From Cristatella mucedo (taxonomy: Eukaryota > Bryozoa > Phylactolaemata > Cristatellidae), in contig WPIO01000007.1 in the NCBI GenBank assembly GCA_009760855.2, positions 543,501 to 607,500 of the forward strand: a DNA stretch of 64,000 bases. Direction: 5' to 3'. The position numbers were made by a program, and so were the translations under genes. Shown here piece after piece: positions 33,841 to 44,433 of this stretch; position 1 is the stretch's first letter; every line of letters begins with the position of its first letter. Under the pieces are notes generated by a model. It did not search any database and was not told the origin of the DNA. It saw nothing but the letters and a program-made list of their open reading frames with translations.

Positions 33841-35330
33841 TTACGCAGGAGAGTTTTTTATAGGGCACTCACAGCGTAAGCCGCTTTCGGTACGCATTCG
33901 GTAGCCAACAGACTTCGTCTCACACAACAAAGAGAAAGTGGGAAGCATAGCAGAGTCAGGAGAGCAGTTGAGGTAGTGAGTAGCATGGAAGTAGCAGCTC
34001 AGGACCGCTGAAAAGGATGAGCCACAGTCGGCAGCGGGAGAGTAGTTTGTCGTTGTATAAGAATTGTGGAAGCGAGTTCCACAGTCTAGGACCTGCAGAG
34101 CTAAAGCTTCTGTCGCCAACGGTCTTTAAGGGGGGGGGGAATGGAACAGCTCATTTATTGTCCACACACGACCTAAGGGTGCGAACAGGCTGAAACTGAT
34201 GCAGCAGTTCAGCTAGGTACGATAGAGCCAAGCCGTAGCGGGCCTTGTGGGTCAGCGTAAGAACTTTGCTCTGTATCTGTTGATCAACCGGCAGCCATTC
34301 TAGCACCTTTAGCAGAGGAAACACGTGCTCAAACATCTGCGACTGGGATATTAGCTTTGCAGCCATATTCATAGCCAGCTGCAATGGCCTAGTTGTTTTC
34401 TTTGGTAGCCCAGCTAAAAGGGAATTTCAATAATCAAGCCGAGACAGAACTAAGGAGCTAGTTAATTTTTTTTTAAGCCAATGTGGAAGGCAGCTCCTAA
34501 TCTTGGATAGGGATCGGACGTGATGGCTAGCAGTAAAAGCAGTCTTCTGAATGAACCTTCGAAAATTGAGGCAGCTGTCAAAAACGACACCTAAATTTCA
34601 AGCACCTGGTAATAATCGCATAACAGCAATACCTATTAAAAGAGCAAAGCCTCGCAATCCAGCAACGCGCTTAGGGTGTCGTATGATCAGCAGTTCAGTT
34701 TTATCGTCATTTATTCTCCAGAAGTTTTCCGACGTCCAGGATCGAATGCTAGCAAAGCAAACATTCAGTTTCTCAATCGCTGGAGCAGACATTGACGGTT
34801 TGAATGACAAATACAGCTGACTATCATCAGCATAAAAGTGATATCCTATTGCATAGGCCTTAATCACTTATCCAAGAGGTTGATTATAAATGTAGAACAG
34901 CAAGGGACCGAGGACGGACCCTTGAGGGACTCCACATGTGACCGGTCTCGTGTGTGAGACCTGACCCCCACACGACACGGATTGAAGACGATGAGAAAAG
35001 TACGATTTAAACCACGCCAGTGCCTCGTCTGCCAGGCTGATCGTTGTGCTCAATCGTTTAAGTAGAACATCGTGATCAATGGTGTCGAAGGCAGCTGACA
35101 GATCTGGCAGAGCTAGGGCAGTGACATTCCTGTCGTCGTGGCCACGTAGACTGTCATTGTTAACACGGATGAGTGAAGTTTCAGTGGAGTGCTACCTCTT
35201 GAATCCTGATTACAATGTTTCTTACATTTCATTCTTTTCAATACGTTCAACCAGCTGTTTAGCAACAATTTTTCAAGAATCTTTGACAAGACAGGAAGAA
35301 GGGAAACTGGGCGATTGTTTGCAATGATCT
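33841..35330 (-). pseudogene. LINE-B reverse transcriptase and C-terminal domain, broken
   Basis: Going from 5' to 3' on the minus strand, NRPVSLLPVLSKILEKLLL lies near 35330-35260 (RT N-terminal strip). Then LADEALAWFKSYFSHRLQSV and TCGVPQGSVLGPLLFYIY are in frame 34868-35053. Frame 34598-34867 holds YHFYADDSQLYL (catalytic box intact) and LRINDDKTEL-like INDDKTELLIIRHP. Frame 34151-34384 has the HVFPLLKVLEWLPVDQQIQS block, and frame 33841-34119 the C-terminal tail. The active-site residues survive, but the frame is interrupted repeatedly, so no functional enzyme can be made. Confidence 0.92.
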
Positions 35331-36008
35331 CTGTATCTAATCCAGGCTTTTTAAGTATGAGTCTAATGATTGCCGATTTAAAGGACTTTGGGATGACCCT
35401 TTTTCTAAATGAAGCATTAAAAATCTTGGTTACGGCAGGGCTAAGTTAATCTGCCAGTGAAGATCAGCGATGGTGGTATAGGGTCTTCAGGAGGCGACCT
35501 CTTTTTGCTAGACTTTATTAAGGTAGCCACATCGCATGAGAAACCTCGGAAAACCTTTAAGGAAGGTCACAGGTTGTGATTCCGCAATTGCTTAAGTCGG
35601 AGGGGGATTTGGGAGGCACGAATGTGCACAATTGTTTCAGTAAAGAAGGCTGAAAACTTTTCGGCTGAGCCATTAATATCTGGCGAGTCGGACCTCTCAG
35701 CATTGGCCAGTAAATGGTTTACTGTCTTAAATATCTTTTTAGGGTCCGGCTGGCAGGAATTCAGCTTTCGAGTGAAAAAATAAGCTTTGAATGTTGTAAG
35801 ATTACGGGTATAAACTCGAAGGAAGTCTTTGAAAATAACTAGATCTTCAACAGACCTGGATTTCTTGAAACGACGTTCCAGCCTGCACTTAACCCTGGGC
35901 CATCTTTAGAAGTTGTTTTTGTAAATTGAAAGGAATTTCCACGACTCTGTAGACGGATAGAATGATCGGGAGCATGCAAGAGCATTCCTGAGTGTCATGT
36001 TCACTGCA

Positions 36009-36984
36009 TCAGTGGGGATATCGAGGCTGCTGGTCGAGTCTGCGTGCAGTAAAAGACCTACACCGAAAAACAGATTTAAGAAATGTGTCTATGCCAATGC
36101 TTTGTAAGTTACTTCGCTTGAAAAGTTCGACATCACACCGTATGTACAAGGGAGCAGGAACACTACACGAGACCGAACAACGATGCGGGAGGGTCAGCGG
36201 GGCCACCACAAGGTCTGTGGGGAGGACATCCTTAGTGACCACGAGATCTAGAAAATGGTCTCCGACGTGGTTGATATGATTAGCGTGTTGGATCAAACCA
36301 AAATTCTCCATACGGTCAAGAAATGAGTGGGCCTGGCTGTTGCTAAGGTTGTCAGCGTGAATATTGATGTCTCCAGCAATCAGTAAGAGCCTGTCACACA
36401 CAAGTATTTTAATTAGTAACTCTAAAAACTCTTCTATAGAAAAAGTTTAGAAAGCCAGGAAGAGGTCAGTATATCACAGTAGTGAGAGACACTGTCTTTG
36501 ATGAGCACCTGATTGCAACCGATTCAAACGATGGTCCGTGCGAAAAGCTGCTCTCATCTTATAGCCACACGATTCGCGAACAACAATTGCAACCCTGCCA
36601 CCAACCTTGTCAGAACGCATGGACTGACATAATGAGAGCCCGGCTAGGGTGGTCTCAGATATGGAGCTCATGGATCCAAGTTCCGGTAAGCAGAAATGCA
36701 TCTAGCTTCTCCTGGGCCACCTGATCGCGGATTAGTCGCCTATCAATTTTTAGCGAGCGGACTTTTGTTAAGCGGAATTTAAGAGGCTGTCCAACAACTG
36801 GGCGACGGCAAGGAAGTGGCTTGTATTCACGTCGGCGGGTATCCGGCGCGGCGGACACGGGCATTTCGAATTTGAATTGGACCTTGGTAACGGCCGCCGG
36901 TTGACATTTCACAACGTGCTGGGCCACGGCAGGTGAGGTACTACCGCAGCGAGTACTATTCAGCTCTTTAAACTTACGGGTCAT
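36009..36984 (-). pseudogene. LINE-B APE-type endonuclease, broken
   Basis: Three minus-strand frames carry successive parts of an apurinic-endonuclease-like domain. Frame 36655-36984 has LKFRLTKVRSLKIDRRLIRD and QEKLDAFLLTGTWIHE, which correspond to the N-terminal N-V-R-S-L and E-T-W motifs; the catalytic E of ETW is read here as G. Frame 36474-36701 has DKVGGRVAIVVRES, matching the RGGGVAVLVR strip. Frame 36009-36401 has LLIAGDINIHADNL (the GDFN motif) and HINHVGDHFLDLVVTKDVLP (the TH..GHTLDLV motif). The order and spacing support the assignment; frame changes make it a pseudogene. Confidence 0.88.
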
Positions 36985-36990
36985 AGGTTT

Positions 36991-37445
36991 GATAGCCGAG
37001 CTGTTGATAGGGCGAACGCAGGATGCAGAAGGATTCTCCCTGACCCGCCGAAGATGGCCCGCCGGTAGGTATCAACTAGTGGCGACGTCGCACCTTATGC
37101 CAAGCAGGTCCTTTTTTGCGTAGCATATTCGAGGACAGCACATAAACAGTCACAGCGAAGGTAGCAGCGGAATACCTGAAGGCATCGGGGAGAAATCAGG
37201 TAAAGGTCCATAGCACACTAGGAATCTCTCGAGGCCGCTCTCTAGCGCGGGGATTTCGAGCTCAGTGCGAGGATGGCACGCCCTTTTCCACGTCGTCCCG
37301 CCGGCCTGGTTGTTACAGGTGCGTTTGCCCTCGTAGAGCAGCAGCAGCGGCGGCACGTTGCGCGAGCGAGCGAGCGAGCGAGCGCCTGCGGCTTCTCCAC
37401 GAACCTTATCACCACCCACGGTGCCACCCGTGTCAACGCTGGACC
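36991..37445. other. GC-rich spacer between opposed LINEs
   Basis: It lies between the 5' side of a minus-strand LINE-B and a plus-strand LINE-A. It contains GAGC-type repeats (GCGAGCGAGCGAGCGAGCG near 37364-37382) and AGCAGCAGCGGCGG. A minus-strand frame (37150-37419) includes a few Cys, Trp and Pro residues but no domain. It may be the LINE-B 5' UTR. Confidence 0.4.
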
Positions 37446-38209
37446 TAAAATTAGGGCTTGTTTAGATAAGGATACCACGTCCAAGTTGGTCCATGCATTC
37501 GTGACATCTCGTCTCGACTTCTGTAACTCACTGCTTACTGGCCTACCAGCATGTGCGATCAGGCGATTGCAGCTGGTGCAAAACTCTGCAGCTAGGCTTC
37601 TCTGTCGTGAGCGTCGCAGTTGCCACATTACTCCACTTCTCGCCGACCTGCACTGGTTACCAGTCAAGCAACGGATTGACTTCAAGGTTTTGTCGCTCAC
37701 TTTTAGGTCTCTTCATTCTATGGCTCCAGCCTATCTTTCAGAGATACTACCCCATCAGGCAAAGCATCGTACCACTCGCTTTTCGGAATCCAACAGTCTA
37801 GAAATACCTCGTACAAACCTTAAATCCTTTGGAGACTGTGCATTTAGCTCGTATGCTCCCACAGCCTGGAACTCCCTCCCGACCTGCATCAGAACATCCC
37901 CTGACCTGACCACATTTAAAAGAAACTTAAAAACATACCTATTTAGGACAGCGTTTAGTGGGTCCTTGTGATTCGTCCTCGATGTGCTTATGCGTGCTGA
38001 CACTGTTCATGCTGCCACTAACCACATTTGCATGCTGACCCAGTGCATGTAACCCCTAACCATGTTATTCATTTTGTTTGTTTTTCAAGCATGATTTTAC
38101 TTACTATTCTATTGCGTATCACTTTGCAGCAAATGTAAAGCGCCTAGAAAGAGATTAAGTTCTCTGAGGGCGCTTTATCAAGTGCAATATTATTATATTA
38201 TTATTATTC
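37446..38209 (+). pseudogene. LINE-A 3' fragment with a long open C-terminal frame
   Basis: The LINE-A part of the frame 37273-37971 starts at about residue 60, with KIRACLDKDTTSKLVHAFVT. It continues LQLVQNSAARLLCRERRSCH, LADLHWLPVKQRIDFKVLSL and APTAWNSLPTCIRTSPDL, ending RTAFSGSL at 37971. The upstream 55 or so residues belong to flanking GC-rich DNA and are not LINE. The 3' UTR and the tail with (ATT)n run to 38209. It is 5'-truncated after the RT core, so it has no catalytic residues. Confidence 0.93.
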
Positions 38210-38576
38210 CTTCTTGTCAAGTTAAGCGAAATGCGTCAGCCATCACAGGCAGCCCGAGATTTCGGCGGCTGAAAATGTGGGCATGCCATTTCTTCGGAGA
38301 CACCCGGATTTCAGGCACACCTAGCTGAAGTGTTCCGACAAGGTTAAGCCCTGCCCTTATAGCGGTTCGTCCCACTTGACAAATTCCAGAATAGGCCGCT
38401 GCTGAAAGCAGTGATGCACGCCCAAAGCCGCTTAGACCGAGTGGGCGGCTACACGAAAGTGGGCTAGCCCGAAATACTCCAGCGTGGCACTCGCCCTGTC
38501 TTTGTTGCCGCGTGGCTATGGCAGAGGAGCTACAGACTTAATAATTAGTCTATCTGTTCCTCGCGATAGGTGTCGA
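38210..38576. other. Anonymous DNA
   Basis: No feature recognised. Confidence 0.5.
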
Positions 38577-38890
38577 ATTCAAGGTTTTGTCACTCACTTT
38601 TAGGTCCCTTCATTCTTTGGCTCCAGCCTACCGATCGGATCTACTCCCGCACCAAGCTAAGCATCGTCCCAACCGCTTTTCGGAATCCAAGTGTTTACTA
38701 ATACTCGGACAAATCTCAAATGCGCTGTAGACCGTGCCTTTAGTTCGTACGCTCCAAAAGCCTATAACTCACTCCCGACTTGCGTTACAACATATCCCGA
38801 CTTGTCTGCATTTGAAAAGAAGCTAACAGCGCATCCATGTATGACCATGTAGTGGGTCGCTATAAATTTCTTTTATGTGCTTTAAAAAAC
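38577..38890 (+). mobile_element. LINE-A C-terminal region, left part of a split copy
   Basis: ATTCAAGGTTTTGTCACTCAC, CCCTTCATTCTTTGGCTCCAG, AAGCATCGTCCCAACCGC and GTTCGTACGCTCCAAAAGCC follow the LINE-A C-terminal coding order, then the ORF end and the start of the 3' UTR (TGGGTCG..TTTATGTGC). The copy continues at 39031 after a SINE-2. Confidence 0.85.
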
Positions 38891-39030
38891 TATAATTCAT
38901 TTGTATACAGCCCTAAAAGAACTTAATCTCTATTCAGGCGCTTCACATATGCCACCGGGCTTGAGCCCATGACCTCGGCCAGACCTTTGTCCGGTCGAGC
39001 ACCTTAACCACCGGACCAAACCAGCACGGC
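38891..39030 (-). repeat. SINE-2 copy, antisense, inserted in LINE-A
   Basis: Read on the minus strand, the head is GCTGGTTTGGTCCGGTGGTT with AAGGTGCTCGACCGG, followed by GAGGTCATGGGCTCAAGCCC (B-box variant), GGTGGCATATGTGAAGCGCC and TGAATAGAGATTAAGTTC. This is the same layout as the 10023 copy. No sharp target duplication can be read. Confidence 0.85.
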
Positions 39031-39196
39031 GTAAGCATGCTGACACTACATGCTGCCACTAACCATGTTATTCTTGTTGTTTATCGAGCACGCTACCACT
39101 AACCATTCGATCGCGCTCCATTTGCAGCAAATGTAAAGTGCCTAGAAAGTGATTGATTTCTCTGAGTGCTCAATATCAAGTGCATTATTATTGTTA
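39031..39196 (+). mobile_element. LINE-A 3' UTR and tail, right part of a split copy
   Basis: GTAAGCATGCTGACACTACATG, CTGCCACTAACCATG and GCAGCAAATGTAAAGTGCC, then TAGAAAGTGATTGATTTCTC with (ATT)n. It completes the element begun at 38577. Confidence 0.87.
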
Positions 39197-39219
39197 TCCT
39201 TATGGGCTCGGCCAGCATA

Positions 39220-39950
39220 TCTCCCACAGCGCCTGTGGTGTCCTAACCCAAAACGACCTTTCATTAAACTACCACTTCAGCTCCACAGTCAAGTGTGCTC
39301 GCCTTCAGCTTCGCAATATTCAAGCATTCAGTTCTTCTTAAACCAGATTACCATTTTCAAGTTGGTCCACGTAATTGCGATGTCTCTCCTCCACTTCAGT
39401 AGCTCGCTACTTCCGGGTCGCCCGGCCAGTGCAAGAAGGCGCTTACAGTTAGTGCAAAACTCTGCAGCCAGACTTGTCGGTCTTAAACGTTGAAGCTGCT
39501 ACGCCTTATCGCCGGCCTGCACTGTCCCCCTCCCATCAAGCAGCGTATTGATTCTATGGTTTTATGCTAAAGTTGTGGGTCAAATCATTCTCTAGATCCA
39601 GCCGACCTGCCCAAACTAGTTCAAAATCAGTCTTTATAGCACACCACTCTCACCTTTGAATCAAGTCGTGTAGCTTTGACTTTAACCAACCTCAAATCCT
39701 TTGGCGACCCTGCCCTTATTTCGTACGCTCCCAAAGCCTGGAACTTCCTCTCGACCGACGCCACGAAAACCCCTTACGTAACGACATTTAAAAATAAGCT
39801 ACGAAAGCACTTGTTCGTAGCTTCGCTGGGGGTTGCTTTTGTTCGCAGGCGCTTACAGGTAATCACTAACCGTACTGCCATGCTTCATTTACGGCATATT
39901 TAAAGGGAATAGAGAGATTTAGTGATCTAAGGGTACCGTACGAATGTCTT
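39220..39950 (+). pseudogene. Diverged LINE-A relative, C-terminal region
   Basis: Frame 39149-39493 carries ARRRLQLVQNSAARLVGLKR (residues 95-114) preceded by KLVHVIAMSLLHFSSSLLPG, matching the LVHAFVTSRLDFCNSLLTGL block. Frame 39676-39903 has LTNLKSFGDPALISYAPKAW and NKLRKHLFVASL, matching the end of the ORF. A degraded tail (GGGAATAGAGAGATTTAGTG) closes it near 39930. It is more diverged than other LINE-A copies and may be a sister subfamily. Confidence 0.8.
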
Positions 39951-41469
39951 AGTTGTCTTAATATTTTCATTCATATTGGTGCATAGCCGTATTGTGAGTT
40001 GAACTTTTTCTCGTACGTAAACTTTGCTCTGAGATAACAATGTCGTCAATCGCTCAATAGTTTGAACTTAATTGGATATGGCGAATTTTTCTTATAAGCG
40101 ACGAGATGAGCCTTTTAATTCTTGAAGCGATACTGAAAAGCGATAAAAACTCCCGATTAGTTATGCTAGCTGCAGGACAACTCTACAACTATGTTTGCCA
40201 ACGAAAACTCGGTCCCTAATCATGCACTCGTGGTCTAACGCAATTTACTGTCACGGATTTAAGCTGCAGTGGTTGAGGCCTTGGGCGTGCAATTCCAAAA
40301 GATCAGCTTTGCAGCTAACGTTTCGGGATCTAAAAATGAAAACCGACTCAAAGCCGCCAGGTGCGGGATGGAGAGTAGAAATATTTGGCCACCATCGTAG
40401 ATTTTTGGCTAAGTGCTCTAGAAATTGATTATATGACCGTTCAGTGGCTTTCAACGTAAAGTTCTTGGCTCTTAAGGAGAACTTTCGTACTCCATCCGAT
40501 TCTTGGTGCCATGCTGCCCACATGCATGGGCACATTTGAGTGCTAAGCTGAAACTATTGCAATTAAGTGCATTATTATAATAATAATTATTATTATTATT
40601 CTAGGGTGGCTCCCAGGATGTAAGCGTTTTTGAGTAATTCGTATGTGAAAGACGGAGTCTGTCAAAAAAAGCAAAATGAAGACAAATTTCATTTTCTGTG
40701 CAAAATAATCGTGATTGTTTTTACTATTCTAAAATTCTCAGTTATAAGTTTTAAAAGTGTAACTATTCATTGATCTCTAGTACTAAGCAATGAAACAACA
40801 CACTGTCAGAGATCAAAGTTCGAGGTCTAGTACCTTTGCAAGGTGTTTAAGTCTGGACATCATACTGAAAAAAACGAAAGTGATTAAAAACTAAAATATT
40901 TAACAGGTGCTTAGGAAATTAACTTGTATAGGCCATCTGCTAAAAAAAGTCATTTTAATCTAAGAGGAGAAGGGTTGCTCAATGTAAAATTTGTCAAAGG
41001 GTGAAAACGTCAACCTGCTGAAAATTTTCCACAGAAAGAAACCCAGGAGTTCTTTGTTAGCCATCAAACTACAATTTTAATTTCACTACTGACATAGGTT
41101 TACTAGTACTGTGGATATTCAACACTTTGCACTAGCCTGAGACGTCTTATCATTTTCATACTTTTTTACGTCATGTTGGGGCTGCACCAAAAATCGACAG
41201 GTGTGAAGCATGCTTATAGTACGCCCATAATCGGATGTGGTGGACTTGAAGTCGCCATGCAGGTTATTTTGTACTCACCTCAGAAATTACAAAAAAGATC
41301 AACACACTCACTCCCATAAATATATAAAAAATTCTGAAAATAACATAGTATTCGCTGACCGAACATTTTAATTTCAGTATCGAAAATTGTTTCTTCATCA
41401 GACCACTTTAATCAAATTGGGCACGACTCCGAGAGTGCGATTAAATACTTACTAGAACCATACAGGTCA
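39951..41469. other. Anonymous AT-rich DNA
   Basis: An (ATT)n/(AAT)n microsatellite lies at about 40569-40600 without an obvious LINE body. No coding region is recognised. Confidence 0.5.
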
Positions 41470-42965
41470 AAGCGATAGTTGTTCTCGATGGCTCAAGCAG
41501 GAACCTGTGATCAAGATTGTCGAAAGCTGCTCATAGTTTGCCATTACAATTGCTACTTGGAATTGTATTTGTCACATGGAAGAGAAAAATTCAATTTTTT
41601 GGGAAATGATAACGCCAGAATCCCGATAATTACTAATTAATTTCATTCTGGTAACCGTTTTCACCTTTCGCTTTAGAACCATCTTTCGAGAATCTTTGAC
41701 AAAAGTTAAGAGCAGAGGCAGATCGATAATCAGCGAGGACGTAGGAATCTGATCGAGGCTACATACTGACCTAGGCTGCATACATATCGATGGATGGGAC
41801 AATGACGGATTTGACTGGGTGTGGAACGATCCTTGTATCGAGGGTAGCATTTAAAATCTGAGCTACGACTGTGCTGAAAGCTCCCAGTAAAGATCACTGA
41901 GATGGTCGGATAGAGTCTGCAGATGATAAGCTATTTCTACTAGCCTTATAATTTTTGCTCGCATTAGCTGTGGAAACATGGAGAAATTTCTTTGATAAGG
42001 CCTCAGACTGCAACTCAACCCTTGTAGCAAGTGGAGGCGCAGTTACAGACGCACGCATTGTGCAGCACTTCTCCAGCAAAGAAGGCAAACAAATTACAGA
42101 CACATAATCAGAATCCGCAGACTAGCATGGGTAAGCGGCGTTCAAGTGTGCGCCTTGTATCTACCATTTTTCGGCTATAATGTTTAGCAAATAAAAATTG
42201 CTTAGTTTTGTACAGGAACTTTAATTTAGATGCTCTTCAAGAAAAGGATTATTTTCCTACTCATTTTTATCATTAACAGTCTCAGGGCTAAACAAAATCT
42301 GGATTAAAGATCTTCACCTTGAAGAGACTAGAAATTATTCTCTGCATTGATGCTTTCTAAGACACGTCGTAGGACAGCTCGACTCTAACAGGGTTACATG
42401 AAGTCATAGAATTGGAAAACCATGCCGATCAAAGATTCAAAAAGGTAAATGTGCACAGGAAAAGAAACATATGGGACAGCATTTTTTCAATATCTAGATT
42501 CAGAGAATGTCTACCCCTCTGATAACGGTTGTTTAAGAGATGCATTGTGCCAAGCCGAAAGTCACCATGTCAAGAAATAAGTGTGCATCATTTACTGTGG
42601 CCATGCACGTGGCGGCTAACATCTCCAGCAATCAAAAATAGCCAGTCACACTTGAAGATTTTTGTGAACAAGTCAGAGAGGTCAATAAATGTACTGAAAT
42701 TACCAGGTTTCTCCTGGCCAGAGGATAGCGGTCAGCAGGGCGAAGTAGTTTTTGATCGGAGCCCTCGGCAGCCGGTTCCCGGAAATGCGGCCATCTTGAG
42801 ACACCACTGTCGATCGGTCTGCATCATTTCTGCGTCTCTGTCGCCGGGTGGCGGCGGCTGAAACTGTTGGCACTTTCTTCGTATGATAAAAGTTGGTGGC
42901 TGCTCCCTGGCCTCCTGCTGTAACGGAGGCCACCGATTCCAAGCAATTTCCGCAATCGTTTGACA
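41470..42965 (-). mobile_element. Old LINE-B relative, antisense, with deletions
   Basis: CAAGATTGTCGAAAGCTGCTC at 41511 aligns with the TCAATGGTGTCGAAGGCAGC block of LINE-B. AATTTCATTCTGGTAACCG and TTTCGAGAATCTTTGACAAA at about 41640-41703 match the RT N-terminal strip. Much further right, ACATCTCCAGCAATCAAAAAT, AGCCAGTCACACTTGAAG and TTTCTCCTGGCCAGAGGATAG (42620-42727) match the endonuclease region and its 5' side. The middle is shortened. The order agrees with the 33786-36990 copy, but divergence is high. Confidence 0.65.
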
Positions 42966-43084
42966 ATCAGTCATCAGTCAAACAAAATAAAAAAAACTAA
43001 CGTATGCGTGTACGTTTGTCTGCACTCCCCGTCTCATAGCAATAGATCAGATAAAGTAACTTAAAATAGGGAATGTTTGATTGA

Positions 43085-43235
43085 TTTGATTGACAGGCAC
43101 TTGTATAAAGTGGCAGGAGACCTACAGGTGAAGTCGTCGAGCTTTCCCCTAGCAATAAAGGATTGCCTGCTCTATGGGTCAAACTCACTACTCTGGTCAC
43201 GAAGTGCAACCACCACGCCCATACGCTAAGACCCA
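43085..43235 (-). repeat. Degraded SINE-1, antisense
   Basis: GCAATAAAGGATTGCCTGCTC corresponds to the GGCGATCCTTTATCGCC region. GGTCAAACTCACTACTCTGG and TCACGAAGTGCAACCACCACG follow as the B-box and head equivalents. This copy is much older than the others. Confidence 0.55.
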
Positions 43236-43376
43236 GTGGCAAGGACTACAAGATAAAACATATTAGACTGCTGCATAATACGAATGGTCGGTAGACATTC
43301 CAATGCTATTAACTTGAAACAATTTGTAAGGTCTAGATAAGTGTAGGATTTTGGTTTAATTATCTTCAAAACGGTT

Positions 43377-43658
43377 ATGATAAACTTTTTAATCTTATTC
43401 TGGCAAGTGACTGGAGGCTCGGAGAAAGTGCCGGCGGAATCTTACTCAGAGGAAGTAAATATCTGCTGCAGTGTTCAAAACTTAGTTTCTGAACTAAAGT
43501 CCGTCTTTGCTAACTCAGTCCTTGAAGCAAGTGTTGGGCGAAGAGTGACCGAAGTTGGTGAAGCGTCAAGGCAGAAGGAGCAAGAGCAGTGGCTCGTAGA
43601 AGCTATTTGCGGATACATGCATTCGCGCTTACGATTTGAGAACATGACAGTAACCTAG
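43377..43658 (+). CDS. Uncharacterised 93-residue open frame
   Basis: The frame runs from a Met-rich hydrophobic start (MINFLILFWQV) through an acidic, Ser/Val-rich stretch (NLVSELKSVFANSVLEASVG) to MHSRLRFENMTVT. A signal-anchor-like N-terminus is possible. There is no family match, no splice context and no repeat assignment, so it may be a chance frame. Confidence 0.15.
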   Translation: MINFLILFWQVTGGSEKVPAESYSEEVNICCSVQNLVSELKSVFANSVLEASVGRRVTEVGEASRQKEQEQWLVEAICGYMHSRLRFENMTVT

Positions 43659-44433
43659 GACACCGTTCGTTCTCTTTATCCATAATTCACACCCTTAGTA
43701 TGAAGCTGTGTCACGGTGGGACTACACTGAAACAGCACTAGCCATAGCATACAACTCACTGACCTTCGCTCTAAATGTCCTTAAATACTGTTTTATCACT
43801 AGAGTAAGATATCCACATATTAAGGCTTATAATTCAAAAACAGCAAATAATAGGTAGCACTTTTATAATCTTACTGATTTAGCATGCCAGCCTTTCACGA
43901 GATAATAAATATTTTTTAGGATTCATGCTTCATGTTTGTCAGATCCAATCTAATAAAGTCAGCTGCTCCTTCGTTGCTGCTGTCAAGCTAACCATCCATC
44001 GTATGGTTAACAGTTTACAGGCACTTTGATGCAAACTTGGTAAAGATTCTTTGTGTAGATGATTTTCCAGAGTTTTAGCTGGACTTCTGCATAGCTAGTA
44101 TGCTGGATTTTAAATCTGTATCTGAATTAAAATGGATTGCCTATAGATGAGAGGGTGCTGTTAGCTGCTAATAATTGTAATGTGCCTTCTTAGTCAATGT
44201 TCTTTTATATGTATAGATTGTGTAAGTATCTGGTATAGCCTATATTCTTCAAAATGTAAGCAAGTTGCTAATGGCCGTCAACGCATTTCAACTGTTAATG
44301 GTTTTCAAGTGCTTCCTTTGTTTAAAGGTGTTCAATTGCTTGTGTTCGCTTTAAAGTTAGATATCAGGCCAAACATTTTTCCAGCTGACGTCATTCGGGC
44401 CTCTACAATTTTCTATGAGGTTTCCGAACATTT
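43659..44433. other. Anonymous DNA
   Basis: The plus frame 44180-44485 runs into the LINE-A tail and has no domain. Nothing else is recognised. Confidence 0.5.

Larger units (their letters stand above)
33786..36990 (-). mobile_element. LINE-B, longest copy (endonuclease + reverse transcriptase)
   Basis: A continuous minus-strand element of about 3.2 kb. From its 3' end at 33786 leftmost to its 5' part near 36990 it contains the C-terminal ORF region, the RT domain, a linker and an APE-type endonuclease, in the order expected of an L2/CR1-type ORF2. It is the only copy here that reaches the endonuclease. Many frameshifts and stops split it into at least eight frames. A G9 run at 34130-34138 marks one likely slippage point. 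I see no separate ORF1. The sequence upstream (36990-37445) is GC-rich and could be 5' UTR or an unrelated flank. Confidence 0.92.

Noticed and set aside
37273-37971. A 232-residue protein starting at 37273
   Set aside because: The first 58 or so residues come from GC-rich flanking DNA. Only the part from about 37446 is LINE-A, so this is a chance fusion of an upstream ATG with a truncated retroelement.
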